From the IMG/VR virus record IMGVR_UViG_3300027708_000178, positions 1 through 35,844 of that record: a DNA stretch of 35,844 nt. The stretch is one strand, 5' to 3'. Positions within the stretch are counted from its first letter, which is position 1. Each line of letters starts with the position of its first letter. Of the stretch, positions 15,605 through 22,859 are shown in pieces. The notes beneath the pieces were generated by a model. It was not told the origin of the DNA. It made no database searches and saw nothing but the letters and a program-made list of their open reading frames with translations. This stretch comes from a virus. Made by a program: the position numbers and the translations under genes.

Positions 15605-16072
15605 ATGGAACTTAAACAAGTAGAAAACACCTGTGGCAATTGTGATGTGTGTTGCAACATCTTAGAAGTTCGAGAACTTAACAAGCCAGCATTCTGCAAT
15701 TGCAAAGATAGAGCAGATCATGGTGGTTGTGGTGTGTATGACACTAGGCCAAACATATGTCGTGATTGGTCTTGTGCGTACATTTTAAACTTAATTCCTG
15801 GTGGCGAAGAAATTAGGCCGAATAATCTTGGACTCATGTTTTATCCTGTTACTGCTGAAAATAATGATCTTGGTTTAGCAATGCTTATGGGCCAAGAAGT
15901 TTGGCCAGATGCTTTACTTAGTAGTGATGCACAAAAGATTTTAAAACTATTTTCAAATCATGTTTTAACCCTTATAAGGCATTATAAAAAAGAGGAATTT
16001 ACATATGTTGGGCCAAAAGATAAAATAATTGAATTTGAAAAAAAACACAAAGAATATATGGCTAAACAATAA
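15605..16072 (+). CDS. YkgJ-like cysteine cluster protein
   Basis: 155 aa from ATG 15605 (AAGG upstream) rather than 15551. CGNCDVCC (10-17) begins the cluster, followed by C31, C33, C42 (GGCGVYDTRP), C52 and C57 (ICRDWSC). This is the CxxCxxCC pattern of the YkgJ family, thought to bind zinc or an iron-sulfur cluster; other family members are associated with flagellin and oxygenase chemistry. It is a plus-strand gene diverging from the 15259-15549 gene and converging on 16082-16675. Confidence 0.8.
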   Translation: MELKQVENTCGNCDVCCNILEVRELNKPAFCNCKDRADHGGCGVYDTRPNICRDWSCAYILNLIPGGEEIRPNNLGLMFYPVTAENNDLGLAMLMGQEVWPDALLSSDAQKILKLFSNHVLTLIRHYKKEEFTYVGPKDKIIEFEKKHKEYMAKQ

Positions 16073-16081
16073 TTTTTATAT

Positions 16082-16675
16082 CTAAGGCATAGGTGTTGTT
16101 GGTTCTGGACTTGTTGTACAATTTGTATTTCCTTTATTAATACTATTTACTGAATTTAAACAATTTACATAATTATAATTTTCATATGGGCTGCACACAA
16201 ATTCATTTGTTGCTACACAAACTGCACAAATATTTGTTGCATTTATGTAATATACTCTACTTGATACACCTGTTGGACATGGCGTTGTTGTAACGGTTGT
16301 GGTTGTTGTGCTTGTACTTGTTGTTGTAGTCACTTCTGGAAAAGTAGAAAAAAGTTCTTCTTGAGACTTTTTATAATATAAAAAACTTTCAAGTGTTCCC
16401 ATTTTTCTATTTAAACATATTTCTGAAATATCCTTACATTCAGTATAATTTTCAACATTTATAATTGGCAAATATTGTAAGTAATCATATATATCAAAAT
16501 CTTTATCATCAGAAAATATATTTTTTGCATAAAAATATTCTAATTTACCTTCATAATTTGCCATTATTACATTATCTTGATCCATTTGATTTCTATAAAA
16601 TTTAAGTTTTATTTGTGCAACAAGTTCTATATTTTCATAAGAAAAAATATTAGAAGTTTGATATCTAAAAGCCAT
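16082..16675 (-). CDS. virion-like protein with Thr-rich linker and Cys-rich tail
   Basis: 197 aa. The N-terminal ~115 residues look globular and Asp/Tyr-rich. Then comes a threonine run (TTTTSTSTTTTTVTTTPCP) and a C-terminal domain with Cys at CAVC, C (VCSP), C (NCLN) and C (NCTT). Such Thr linkers are typical of fibre or appendage proteins, so surface exposure is likely. Coupled to the 28-aa membrane microprotein upstream by TAATG. Confidence 0.6.
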   Translation of the reverse strand: MAFRYQTSNIFSYENIELVAQIKLKFYRNQMDQDNVIMANYEGKLEYFYAKNIFSDDKDFDIYDYLQYLPIINVENYTECKDISEICLNRKMGTLESFLYYKKSQEELFSTFPEVTTTTSTSTTTTTVTTTPCPTGVSSRVYYINATNICAVCVATNEFVCSPYENYNYVNCLNSVNSINKGNTNCTTSPEPTTPMP

Positions 16676-16761
16676 TAATCACCATTGCTTGGAAATATGC
16701 CTTTAATAATACCAATTATAATAGAACATATCAGAATAAAAGTCATTGCATCTTTGTTCAT
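16675..16761 (-). CDS. 28-aa single-span membrane microprotein, copy A
   Basis: Starts MNKDAM, then a hydrophobic span FILICSIIIGIIKGIF and a short polar end SNGD. The stop and the next start share TAATG, and its own ATG overlaps the stop of the 16758-17018 gene. A second copy at 20581-20667 has the same length and 23 of 28 residues identical. A membrane role (for example lysis or superinfection control) is inference. Confidence 0.75.
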   Translation of the reverse strand: MNKDAMTFILICSIIIGIIKGIFPSNGD

Positions 16762-17018
16762 TTTTGAAACTCTTTTTCGAATTGTAGTTCTTCAATAAAT
16801 TCAACTCTGTCATAAAATCTATTCATGTTAACCATAAAAGTATTTAATGTTTCAACATTAGACTGTACTTCCATAATATTAAAACATGTTTCATTGTTTT
16901 TTAAGGATGATTTTACACTCTTCAAGAGATGTAACAAATTACTCGCATATGAATGAAACTGATCTACTGACTCAATAAACTCTTTAACATTCTTTTTTGC
17001 AATCTTTTTGAAGTCCAT
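16758..17018 (-). CDS. helical protein, 86 aa
   Basis: Start ATG 17018 has AAGGAGG at a good distance; the frame upstream to 17063 lacks one. Helical, with Lys-rich N-terminus (MDFKKIAKKNVKEF) and a coiled-coil-like second half. It is read from the transcript of promoter copy 5, whose leader carries a very stable hairpin (17040-17057). No family recognised. Confidence 0.75.
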   Translation of the reverse strand: MDFKKIAKKNVKEFIESVDQFHSYASNLLHLLKSVKSSLKNNETCFNIMEVQSNVETLNTFMVNMNRFYDRVEFIEELQFEKEFQK

Positions 17019-17039
17019 TTGTTCCTCCTTGGTATTTTT

Positions 17040-17057
17040 GGGGCTATTGCTAGCCCC
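17040..17057 (-). promoter_or_regulatory. leader hairpin with GNRA loop
   Basis: Minus strand GGGGCTA-GCAA-TAGCCCC, 7 pairs capped by a GCAA tetraloop, 9 bases before the AAGGAGG of the 16758-17018 gene. No U-run follows on the minus strand, so it is more likely a 5' stabiliser or translation element than a terminator. Confidence 0.6.
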
Positions 17058-17072
17058 ATACAATTATTACAA

Positions 17073-17345
17073 TTACTTATTCGAGTCATCGATGATTTTA
17101 TTTAGCTCTAAAACATTTTTTTCATCAAGTTTTTTTGAGCCAAAAAAAGAACCGCTGGCTTTCTTCTTACTAGTATTTAAGTTAACACCAGATCGCTTTA
17201 AAGCATAAGCCCTGTTCCTTACTGCTGATACGCTAATGTTTAGCTTTGTTGCAATTGCCTCATAGGTATCATTTTCGGTAAAAGCTTTTACAAACTCTTC
17301 TGGTGTAATGCTTCTGTTTTGTTTCCATCCGCTTAAATTGCTCAT
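17073..17345 (-). CDS. helix-turn-helix DNA-binding protein
   Basis: 90 aa. TYEAIATKLNISVSAVRNRA (27-46) is a textbook HTH with the conserved A-x3-L-x-I/V-S-x-x-x-V spacing, followed by a basic YALKRSG turn and a Lys/Ser tail. A likely transcription regulator for this region. Its last ten codons contain promoter copy 5 in frame (CTA AAT AAA ... TCG AAT AAG TAA). Confidence 0.75.
   Translation of the reverse strand: MSNLSGWKQNRSITPEEFVKAFTENDTYEAIATKLNISVSAVRNRAYALKRSGVNLNTSKKKASGSFFGSKKLDEKNVLELNKIIDDSNK
17078..17104 (-). promoter_or_regulatory. bipartite promoter motif inside a coding end, copy 5
   Basis: TAAATA ... CTCGAATAAG, exact spacing, embedded in the 3' end of the HTH gene and pointing at the hairpin leader and 16758-17018. 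Confidence 0.55.
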
Positions 17346-17563
17346 TTTTTCTCCTTTGCTAATAAATCATCATCAACATCAAGAACTTTCATTACAGATA
17401 ACTTATCACGATGATATGTTCTAAAAACTGTTGAATGTTCCTTGTAGTGATCAAGTATTTTAAGTGTTACTAGTTTCTTTCCAGATTTACTAGTCCACTC
17501 TTTTTCTAAAAATCCTGCTCTGATAGTAGCATCTTTATACCCATTAACTAAATACATTTTCAT
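17342..17563 (-). CDS. hypothetical protein, 73 aa
   Basis: Start overlaps nothing upstream; its stop overlaps the HTH start as ATGA. Beta-rich and basic (LEKEWTSKSGKKLVTLKILDH). A partner of the HTH gene by coupling only. Confidence 0.7.
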   Translation of the reverse strand: MKMYLVNGYKDATIRAGFLEKEWTSKSGKKLVTLKILDHYKEHSTVFRTYHRDKLSVMKVLDVDDDLLAKEKK

Positions 17564-17564
17564 T

Positions 17565-17822
17565 TTATTTTCCTAGTTTTAAAAGTTCTGATTTCACAGT
17601 ATCTATACAGTCATCATTCTTCAATCTATCAATATCAAATACATTGTACGCAATTAATTTAATGTCCTCCTTTTTTATTTCTGGTGCTGGTAATTGCTTT
17701 TTCTTTAACAAAGATAACTTATGGGCAAGCATTAGTTTTAAATACTTTTTCCATTTAGGTTTAGACATTGAATATATCAATCCAGTATCGCTAGAGATAA
17801 ATTTATTTTTTTCTATTGGCAT
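17565..17822 (-). CDS. basic protein, 85 aa
   Basis: Lys-rich middle (KPKWKKYLKLMLAHKLSLLKKKQ) with a helical, amphipathic look. AAGGTG precedes ATG 17822. No family recognised. Confidence 0.7.
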   Translation of the reverse strand: MPIEKNKFISSDTGLIYSMSKPKWKKYLKLMLAHKLSLLKKKQLPAPEIKKEDIKLIAYNVFDIDRLKNDDCIDTVKSELLKLGK

Positions 17823-17825
17823 AAA

Positions 17826-17984
17826 TCACCTTGTTGGAAAAACATAACAATGTTTAAAACTTACATTTACCTTCTCTATTTCTCTACTGTCATATGGGCT
17901 AATGCTAGTAGAAACGCTCTGCTCTATCGTTCCGCATCCAAACGCACAGATAGAAGCAAAGCATATTAAAATCCTCATCGTCAT
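17826..17984 (-). CDS. small lipoprotein
   Basis: ATG 17984 has AGGAGGG 6 bases upstream and is preferred to 18017. The 52-aa product begins MTMRILICFASICAFGCG, where AFGC is a lipobox, so a lipid-anchored 35-residue protein with a TIEQSVSTSISPYDSR start is expected. Phage lipoproteins often act in lysis or superinfection exclusion, but nothing here decides. Confidence 0.75.
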   Translation of the reverse strand: MTMRILICFASICAFGCGTIEQSVSTSISPYDSREIEKVNVSFKHCYVFPTR

Positions 17985-18016
17985 CACAAACCCTCCTAGT
18001 TTAGAAAAGACGCACA

Positions 18017-18352
18017 TTATTCTTGTTCAACTTCAGCAGCAACTGGAGCTACTTCCCCATACTTTTCATTAACTTTGTCTATATACATAAACGCATCCAA
18101 TACGCTTTTATGATATACAAGACCATTCTTTTCCTCTACATGACGATAGTAGAAAGTCTTGAGAAGATTTAAATTATCTAACAGCCCTTTTGCAAAAAAT
18201 AGGTCTGAGTATTTTTGCATTGGAAATCTTTTGATGTTTTGAACCCATTCTAAAATAGGTTGAAAATTGTTTTGATCAATACTATCGCTTTCTAGCATTT
18301 GTTCAATGCCATTCACAATGCTTGATGTAATACTAATCCTTCTGTTTTTCAT
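18017..18352 (-). CDS. hypothetical helical protein, 111 aa
   Basis: Begins inside the end of 18333-18578 and behind AAGGAG. Helical throughout, ending in an Ala/Glu tail (VAPVAAEVEQE). No recognised motif. Confidence 0.75.
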   Translation of the reverse strand: MKNRRISITSSIVNGIEQMLESDSIDQNNFQPILEWVQNIKRFPMQKYSDLFFAKGLLDNLNLLKTFYYRHVEEKNGLVYHKSVLDAFMYIDKVNEKYGEVAPVAAEVEQE

Positions 18353-18578
18353 GTTTTTCTCCTTGTGAGTTAAGCTGTGCAGAAACTTCTTTGCTTGTGA
18401 AGAACAATCCCAAAAATTGATAATTGCTCCAAACCAAGTAGTTTGCCTTAGTGTTTAAGGAAGACTTCATTTTTGCATCCATCTTAAGAACTAATCCGTC
18501 AAAAAGTTCATATATTTTCATATCTCCAATACCTATTGGTAGGGCTATACATTCTTCGTATGATGTTTCTTCTGTCAT
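18333..18578 (-). CDS. hypothetical protein, 81 aa
   Basis: GGGAGG precedes ATG 18578. Contains IGIGDMKIYELFDGLVLKMD and a hydrophobic YLVWSNYQFLGLFF segment, too short and polar-flanked to call transmembrane. Overlaps the next gene by 20 bases. Confidence 0.7.
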   Translation of the reverse strand: MTEETSYEECIALPIGIGDMKIYELFDGLVLKMDAKMKSSLNTKANYLVWSNYQFLGLFFTSKEVSAQLNSQGEKHEKQKD

Positions 18579-18581
18579 TTT

Positions 18582-18779
18582 TTAATTCCTCCCAATAAAA
18601 GTTTTGGTTTTCTGAAACATTTCCCACTCTTCTTGCCACTTCCAAGGTTTAGATAAAAAGTAGATCATTCGCTTGATAGGATCATCTTTATGTTCTTTAG
18701 TGCTATAATCTCGCCACTCTCCATCATCCTTAAGGTAATTGGCTAGAGCCACTAAATTTTCTCTGTTTTCGTACCACAT
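18582..18779 (-). CDS. Trp-rich small protein, 65 aa
   Basis: Start ATG 18779 has AAAAGGAGG; the upstream frame to 18803 does not. Five Trp in 65 residues (KPWKWQEEWEMF). No family recognised. Confidence 0.7.
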   Translation of the reverse strand: MWYENRENLVALANYLKDDGEWRDYSTKEHKDDPIKRMIYFLSKPWKWQEEWEMFQKTKTFIGRN

Positions 18780-19069
18780 AGTTCCTCCTTTTTTGAAATA
18801 CATTCCGCAAGTAATTTAAATCTTTTGTCCAATTCTTTGTGCGATATTGGAAAGAATATTATCTGAATGCTCCCATCAAGAATATCGCCTTTAGCCATAT
18901 AATCAAGGTCATTGATGTAAATCATCGTGCAATTAGCAGATACTTTTTGCACAATAATACCATCTTCAAACACATCAGTACGAATAACCAATTTCTTTTT
19001 GCTTGAATGTATATGCTCTACTGCAAAGACATCTTCAAACAATTGTTTTTGACTTTCTAATTTTTTCAT
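18752..19069 (-). CDS. hypothetical protein, 105 aa
   Basis: ATG 19069 lies 7 bases after AAAGGAG, whereas ATG 19075 is too close. Beta-rich middle (LVIRTDVFEDGIIVQKVS) then a helical end with two Cys. Overlaps the upstream 19035-19238 end and the downstream 18779 start. Confidence 0.7.
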   Translation of the reverse strand: MKKLESQKQLFEDVFAVEHIHSSKKKLVIRTDVFEDGIIVQKVSANCTMIYINDLDYMAKGDILDGSIQIIFFPISHKELDKRFKLLAECISKKEELCGTKTEKI

Positions 19070-19238
19070 CGACATACTCCTTTAAAATCCTGTTAGCTAT
19101 ATTTAATGCTGATTCGCCCATTGACCAACCTTGTATGAATATAAAGCTTTTTGACATTACCATTGCATGGGCAACATCTCTAGTGGCTCCTGTTATGTAA
19201 CATATATGATCAACGATTTCTTCTTCCCAAAAAATCAT
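19035..19238 (-). CDS. hypothetical protein, 67 aa
   Basis: AAAGGAG precedes ATG 19238. N-terminal acidic strand IFWEEEIVDH, a mid GWSMGESAL turn and a basic tail. First gene after promoter copy 6. Confidence 0.7.
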   Translation of the reverse strand: MIFWEEEIVDHICYITGATRDVAHAMVMSKSFIFIQGWSMGESALNIANRILKEYVDEKIRKSKTIV

Positions 19239-19259
19239 TTTATCTCCTTTCTAATTACT

Positions 19260-19286
19260 TATTCGTTTGTCACATGAAAATATTTA
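19260..19286 (-). promoter_or_regulatory. bipartite promoter motif, copy 6
   Basis: TAAATATT ... AAACGAATAAGTA, exact spacing. It includes the final TAA of the 19284-19517 gene region (stop shares the upstream box) and points at 19035-19238. Confidence 0.65.
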
Positions 19287-19517
19287 CTCATTTTTAACTT
19301 TTATTTTATCTATCATTTTTTGTAGTTCATTATGTATGTACTTCCAATCCATGTTGTCGTGTATGTAATCAGCTATGTTTGACCAAACAATATTGTTGGT
19401 AAATGTTTTCTTTGCTTTTCTATTAAATTCTTTAGCTTCCCAAAAAGCAAAGATAACATCTTTTGATCCGCTATCCTTTGCTTGATTAAGCATAGCAATT
19501 GCCTCATCTATTTTCAT
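19284..19517 (-). CDS. hypothetical helical protein, 77 aa
   Basis: Helical, with Lys-rich end KMIDKIKVKNE. Its ribosome site is weak (AGAAAG), and 19529-19789 ends 11 bases upstream, so coupling is likely. No family recognised. Confidence 0.65.
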   Translation of the reverse strand: MKIDEAIAMLNQAKDSGSKDVIFAFWEAKEFNRKAKKTFTNNIVWSNIADYIHDNMDWKYIHNELQKMIDKIKVKNE

Positions 19518-19528
19518 CTGATTGCTTT

Positions 19529-19789
19529 CTAGTTGTTGAACATCTTTATTTTACCGCTTGAATCAACAGATATAAAGTAGCTTGCAGCTATAGTTCCAGC
19601 CTTTGGCAAGAAAGGATTGTCTGTTCCCTGCCAGATGTTTACACGATATCTATCTGCATAAACATTGATGACTGATTCTTTTATAGTATTTTCTACACGA
19701 TCTACAATATTATATAAGTTGTAAAGTATTGTGCTATCGGCAACTACTTTTCTTCCAGCTTTAACAGGTTTATCTTCTATTGATGTCAT
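19529..19789 (-). CDS. hypothetical protein, 86 aa
   Basis: AAAGGAG at ATG 19789. N-terminal helix with repeated Asn/Tyr, C-terminal strands IAASYFISVDSSGKIKMF. No family recognised. Confidence 0.7.
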   Translation of the reverse strand: MTSIEDKPVKAGRKVVADSTILYNLYNIVDRVENTIKESVINVYADRYRVNIWQGTDNPFLPKAGTIAASYFISVDSSGKIKMFNN

Positions 19790-19823
19790 TTTATATCTCC
19801 TTTAAAAAGTTTAAATCCCTATT

Positions 19824-20084
19824 TTATACACCCTCAACTATACTAATATCAGCCAGTACAAATCGCTCACCTTCATCATCTGTGAGTATGGATACTCTGC
19901 GAGATCCCTTAACCGAGTTTTCCCATAACAGAATCATATTAGCAGCAAGCACTGGTCTGTGGCTAAAGTCTCCCACATTGTATGGCGTTGATTCATCGTC
20001 TAAAAGAATTGGGGATTTTGCATCCTTAAAATCTCCACGCATTGTCGCTACTAGCTCTCCATTTGCTAAAATATTATACTTCAT
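19824..20084 (-). CDS. beta-rich hypothetical protein, 86 aa
   Basis: Short strands with acidic turns (DDESTPYN, LTDDEGERFVLADISIVEG). It shares one base with the stop of the 20084-20326 gene (TAATG). No family recognised. Confidence 0.7.
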   Translation of the reverse strand: MKYNILANGELVATMRGDFKDAKSPILLDDESTPYNVGDFSHRPVLAANMILLWENSVKGSRRVSILTDDEGERFVLADISIVEGV

Positions 20085-20326
20085 TAGTTCCTACTCCTTT
20101 CTCTTTCTTCTAGTGCAGATAACTTTTCAAGTAGTTCATTACGGGAATCATGCTGTTTCCCTGTGGATTCCTGTTGAATTAATAGATTTAATGCAGTAAT
20201 TAAAACATCAATCTCATCAAGATGTAGATATATATTTGTGTGATTAAAGTCTTTTACAATCCATGTTTTAGGATTATTTATAATTTTATCAAGATGATTC
20301 TGAATTACTATATCTTCTGGTGTCAT
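20084..20326 (-). CDS. helical protein, 80 aa
   Basis: AAAGGAG before ATG 20326. Three amphipathic helices ending in a charged coil (ELLEKLSALEERERSRN). Possibly oligomeric. No family recognised. Confidence 0.7.
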   Translation of the reverse strand: MTPEDIVIQNHLDKIINNPKTWIVKDFNHTNIYLHLDEIDVLITALNLLIQQESTGKQHDSRNELLEKLSALEERERSRN

Positions 20327-20338
20327 AGCTGTTCTCCT

Positions 20339-20581
20339 TTAATAAACTTTACTTGTAAATAAATATTCAGATAACGCTTTAATATAACTAGTTAGCTCTA
20401 AAACATTGTCTCGATCATCTTTATCTAAAATATCATCTTCATGTACCCGATAAATATTCTTATCTGCTCCAACTGCTAACCATTTTTTATAAACTTTCCA
20501 AGGTTCGACCAAAGTGTAAATAGCAAAGTTATTCTCTGCTGTTTTGCAAACAACCACATCGTTTTTTTTATATTTTGTCAT
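20339..20581 (-). CDS. hypothetical protein, 80 aa
   Basis: N-terminal strands (KNDVVVCKTAENNFAIYTLV) resemble an SH3-like barrel, then a helical end. Its ATG shares bases with the TAA of microprotein copy B, the same TAATG arrangement as at 16675. Confidence 0.7.
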   Translation of the reverse strand: MTKYKKNDVVVCKTAENNFAIYTLVEPWKVYKKWLAVGADKNIYRVHEDDILDKDDRDNVLELTSYIKALSEYLFTSKVY

Positions 20582-20667
20582 TAGTCACCTCTACTTGGAA
20601 ATATACCTTTGATAAAACCAATTACACAAGAACATATTAGAATAAAATTCATTGCATCTTTGTTCAT
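20581..20667 (-). CDS. 28-aa single-span membrane microprotein, copy B
   Basis: MNKDAM start, hydrophobic FILICSCVIGFIKGIF span, SRGD end. AAGGAG stands at a normal distance. Same length and same TAATG junction as copy A at 16675-16761, which suggests duplication of the gene together with its downstream junction. Confidence 0.78.
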   Translation of the reverse strand: MNKDAMNFILICSCVIGFIKGIFPSRGD

Positions 20668-20819
20668 TTGATCTCCTTAAGTAATTGTAATTGTTCACGC
20701 AACGCCTTTACTTCTTTACGCAACTTATCTAGTTCATTCTCATTTTGTTTAATGGCAAGATGAGCAAGATCCCATCTGTTTAACTTTACAAAATTCTCAA
20801 TTTCTTTTTCATTAATCAT
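20664..20819 (-). CDS. 51-aa leucine-zipper-like protein
   Basis: ATG 20819 after AAGGAG. The second half (NELDKLRKEVKALREQLQLL) has heptad-spaced leucines, so a dimeric coiled coil is likely. Stop overlaps the start of microprotein copy B as ATGA. First gene downstream of promoter copy 7. Confidence 0.72.
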   Translation of the reverse strand: MINEKEIENFVKLNRWDLAHLAIKQNENELDKLRKEVKALREQLQLLKEIK

Positions 20820-20894
20820 TTTATCTCCTTGTTGTAGTGTGCCTTTAATATAAGCCTAAAGTTTATCTATATATCTGCCAGACTTACATATACT

Positions 20895-20921
20895 TATTCG
20901 CATGACAGGGTAAATTATTTA
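20895..20921 (-). promoter_or_regulatory. bipartite promoter motif abutting the tRNA, copy 7
   Basis: TAAATAATTTA ... ATGCGAATAAGTA, exact spacing. It begins 1 base after the tRNA discriminator base and points at 20664-20819. Confidence 0.65.
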
Positions 20922-20922
20922 G

Positions 20923-20994
20923 TGGAGATACTTGGATTCGAACCAAGAACCAAATTTTTATGAGAAATTTGCTCTGCCTTTGAGCTATATCTCC
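20923..20994 (-). tRNA. tRNA with CAU anticodon (Met, or Ile if modified)
   Basis: 72 nt folding as a full cloverleaf: 7-pair acceptor GGAGATA/TATCTCC, D arm GCTC-AAAGGCA-GAGC, anticodon arm AATTT-CTCATAA-AAATT, T arm CTTGG-TTCGAAT-CCAAG, discriminator A, no encoded CCA. The first pair is G1-C72, so it is not an initiator. The CAU anticodon reads AUG, or AUA if C34 is lysidinylated by TilS; AT-rich phages often carry the latter. It starts 6 bases after the 21001-21231 stop, so it is released from that mRNA. Confidence 0.93.
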
Positions 20995-21000
20995 ATATAA

Positions 21001-21231
21001 CTATGATCCCAAAAATCCATATACTTGTTTTTTTGTATATTTATTATCTGGATGATCTACACATTGATCTTGAATCATATCTATTAGCTTAACTGTAGAA
21101 TCTATTGATTCTATTTCTTCTGGATATAAATGTGATCCAAGCTCAATTCTAAGAGCAAGATTTAAAATCCTAGTTTTAATATCTTGCAATTTATCAAAGT
21201 CTAGTTCTAAAACCATTTTTACTCTTGGCAT
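21001..21231 (-). CDS. hypothetical helical protein, 76 aa
   Basis: ATG 21231 has AGGAG at a good distance (21258 does not). A long amphipathic helix pair with a LYPEEIESID turn. Its stop lies 6 bases before the tRNA 5' end. No family recognised. Confidence 0.72.
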   Translation of the reverse strand: MPRVKMVLELDFDKLQDIKTRILNLALRIELGSHLYPEEIESIDSTVKLIDMIQDQCVDHPDNKYTKKQVYGFLGS

Positions 21232-21241
21232 TATTAAACTC

Positions 21242-21553
21242 CTATTTAAAAAATACATTGTATAAACCAGCAGATACGACCAATGCTATAGATAATAGAA
21301 TAGAAGATGCAATCAACCGCTTAAACTTAGATGGTTGCACAATAAATTCTTGGTCTTCTGTCATCCATTCCCAATCTTTTGTGCTTAATTGCCCACCAGC
21401 TTTAGCATATTCACCGAATTGTTGCTTAGCTTTATAATCAGCAGCACTATGGCTATTTGCTAGAACATAATAGTTTTGTTTTTTTATACCTTCATTGTCA
21501 TAAACGGAATAACGATTCTGACCTCGCCCAATCCTTTTTAATCTTTTAAGCAT
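21242..21553 (-). CDS. tail-anchored membrane protein, 103 aa
   Basis: A basic N-terminus (MLKRLKRIGRGQNR) and a mostly soluble body end in one hydrophobic span (about 82-100, LIASSILLSIALVVSAGLY) followed by NVFFK. So a C-terminal tail anchor with the body on the cytoplasmic side is likely. AAGGAG before ATG 21553. Confidence 0.75.
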   Translation of the reverse strand: MLKRLKRIGRGQNRYSVYDNEGIKKQNYYVLANSHSAADYKAKQQFGEYAKAGGQLSTKDWEWMTEDQEFIVQPSKFKRLIASSILLSIALVVSAGLYNVFFK

Positions 21554-21771
21554 TTAATACTCCTTACATCGTAAAGTTTTTCAATAGCTTTTCTATTCAA
21601 GGGCAAAGCTACTGGTTCGCAAAGAGCGTATACCCAGTTTCTTTGCCATCTTTCCAAGTGAATATTTGATACGCTAATACATCTTAAAGTATTCTTTTCA
21701 CTATCTACAATGATCTCACCTTCGTATGGATAGCCATCACCAAGATTAGATATTTTATGTGTGTAATCCAT
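21538..21771 (-). CDS. hypothetical protein, 77 aa
   Basis: Preferred ATG 21771 (AAGGAT upstream). Beta-rich start (YPYEGEIIVDSEKNTLRC) and an aromatic middle. Overlaps the next start by 16 bases. Confidence 0.68.
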   Translation of the reverse strand: MDYTHKISNLGDGYPYEGEIIVDSEKNTLRCISVSNIHLERWQRNWVYALCEPVALPLNRKAIEKLYDVRSIKCLKD

Positions 21772-21772
21772 T

Positions 21773-22054
21773 TTATAATCCTTCCACACTACAAAAGTGC
21801 CACGACCAACCGAAACCCTTTTCGATGTAGCATTGATGTTTTCTAGCTATCTTAATGATCGCATCTTTTTCTTTTCGCCCATGCTGACCATTTAGAGCGT
21901 AATAAAGCTCACCCTCTGCGACAAATACAACCTCACCGAAATGACATTGACTTTCTTTCTTTTGCCATTCCTCTGCGGTATATACAGCAGTATCACAATA
22001 CTTAGATACAAACTTCTTTACATCTGCCAACAGTCTATCTCTAGTCTTAATCAT
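21773..22054 (-). CDS. hypothetical protein, 93 aa
   Basis: ATG 22054 follows AAGGAG; the upstream frame does not. Helical start, then strands with EVVFVAEGELYYALNG and a Cys/Trp-rich end. No family recognised. Confidence 0.7.
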   Translation of the reverse strand: MIKTRDRLLADVKKFVSKYCDTAVYTAEEWQKKESQCHFGEVVFVAEGELYYALNGQHGRKEKDAIIKIARKHQCYIEKGFGWSWHFCSVEGL

Positions 22055-22064
22055 ATTATTCTCC

Positions 22065-22343
22065 TTAAATGTAGTGATCTTGTTCATGTTGATTCATTAC
22101 TCTTACTTGTCTTTCAATAGTTCTTAAACTACTTATTTTTAGTACGGCTTCGCCCTTCTTTCTTGGCATAACTCTAATGATAAATACTTCACCATCAGCA
22201 TTGGACAAGTCTGCCATCTTACGAGCCTTAGCTATACACTCATCAAGAGTGCCTGTCCATGATGGACTTCGGTATGACATACCATCCATGAAGCTATACT
22301 TGCTGTCCTTAATAACCTTATGAGTCCATCTTCTGCGATCCAT
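22065..22343 (-). CDS. basic protein, 92 aa
   Basis: ATG 22343 follows AAGGAG. Arg/Lys-rich with VFIIRVMPRKKGEAVLKI strand pair. pI is clearly high, so nucleic-acid binding is possible. No family recognised. Confidence 0.7.
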   Translation of the reverse strand: MDRRRWTHKVIKDSKYSFMDGMSYRSPSWTGTLDECIAKARKMADLSNADGEVFIIRVMPRKKGEAVLKISSLRTIERQVRVMNQHEQDHYI

Positions 22344-22353
22344 GTTATTCTCC

Positions 22354-22716
22354 TTATAAAGTTGGGAAATCAAGCCCATTTTGTTCATCTGTCTGTCCAT
22401 CTTCACCAATTTCGTTTGCATACTTCCAGATTGAATCTGCTTGTTCTTCAATCTGATCTATTGCTTTTTGAATAGTTTCTTCTGAGAAGTCTTCGTCATA
22501 CTTAAGTTCAAAGACATCAGTTCCTTCGTCTGAACCTTCTACGATAGAACCAAGTTTAATGCCCCAGTCCTTAAATTCGATCCAAGCACCACAGTTTGTG
22601 TACTTGTATAAATTTCTTTCGCATTGTTTTTCATTTTCAGCAGAAAAGAACTTCAATACTGTTTTAAAACCATCTTCATATTGTTCGCTATATTCTTGTT
22701 CATGTTCTTCTATCAT
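22354..22716 (-). CDS. acidic protein, 120 aa
   Basis: AAGGAG before ATG 22716. Very acidic (about a quarter Asp/Glu), with FELKYDEDFSEETIQKAIDQ. First gene of the block to the left of the divergent gap, transcribed from promoter copy 8. Confidence 0.72.
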   Translation of the reverse strand: MIEEHEQEYSEQYEDGFKTVLKFFSAENEKQCERNLYKYTNCGAWIEFKDWGIKLGSIVEGSDEGTDVFELKYDEDFSEETIQKAIDQIEEQADSIWKYANEIGEDGQTDEQNGLDFPTL

Positions 22717-22788
22717 TTCGCTCTCCTTGTATATTTAATACTGTGTGTTAAATCTCCACATTAAAAAACTTTCATCCCCATATTTACT

Positions 22789-22815
22789 TATTCGTTTGAT
22801 CGGTTAAATTATTTA
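22789..22815 (-). promoter_or_regulatory. bipartite promoter motif in a divergent gap, copy 8
   Basis: TAAATAATTTAAC ... AAACGAATAAGTA, exact spacing. No minus-strand gene ends here, so the conserved TAAATA cannot be explained by a stop codon. Strong evidence of a regulatory role. Confidence 0.75.
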
Positions 22816-22859
22816 GTAGAAACTTTATTTAAATCCTCCTATTGGTGTATATACATAGT

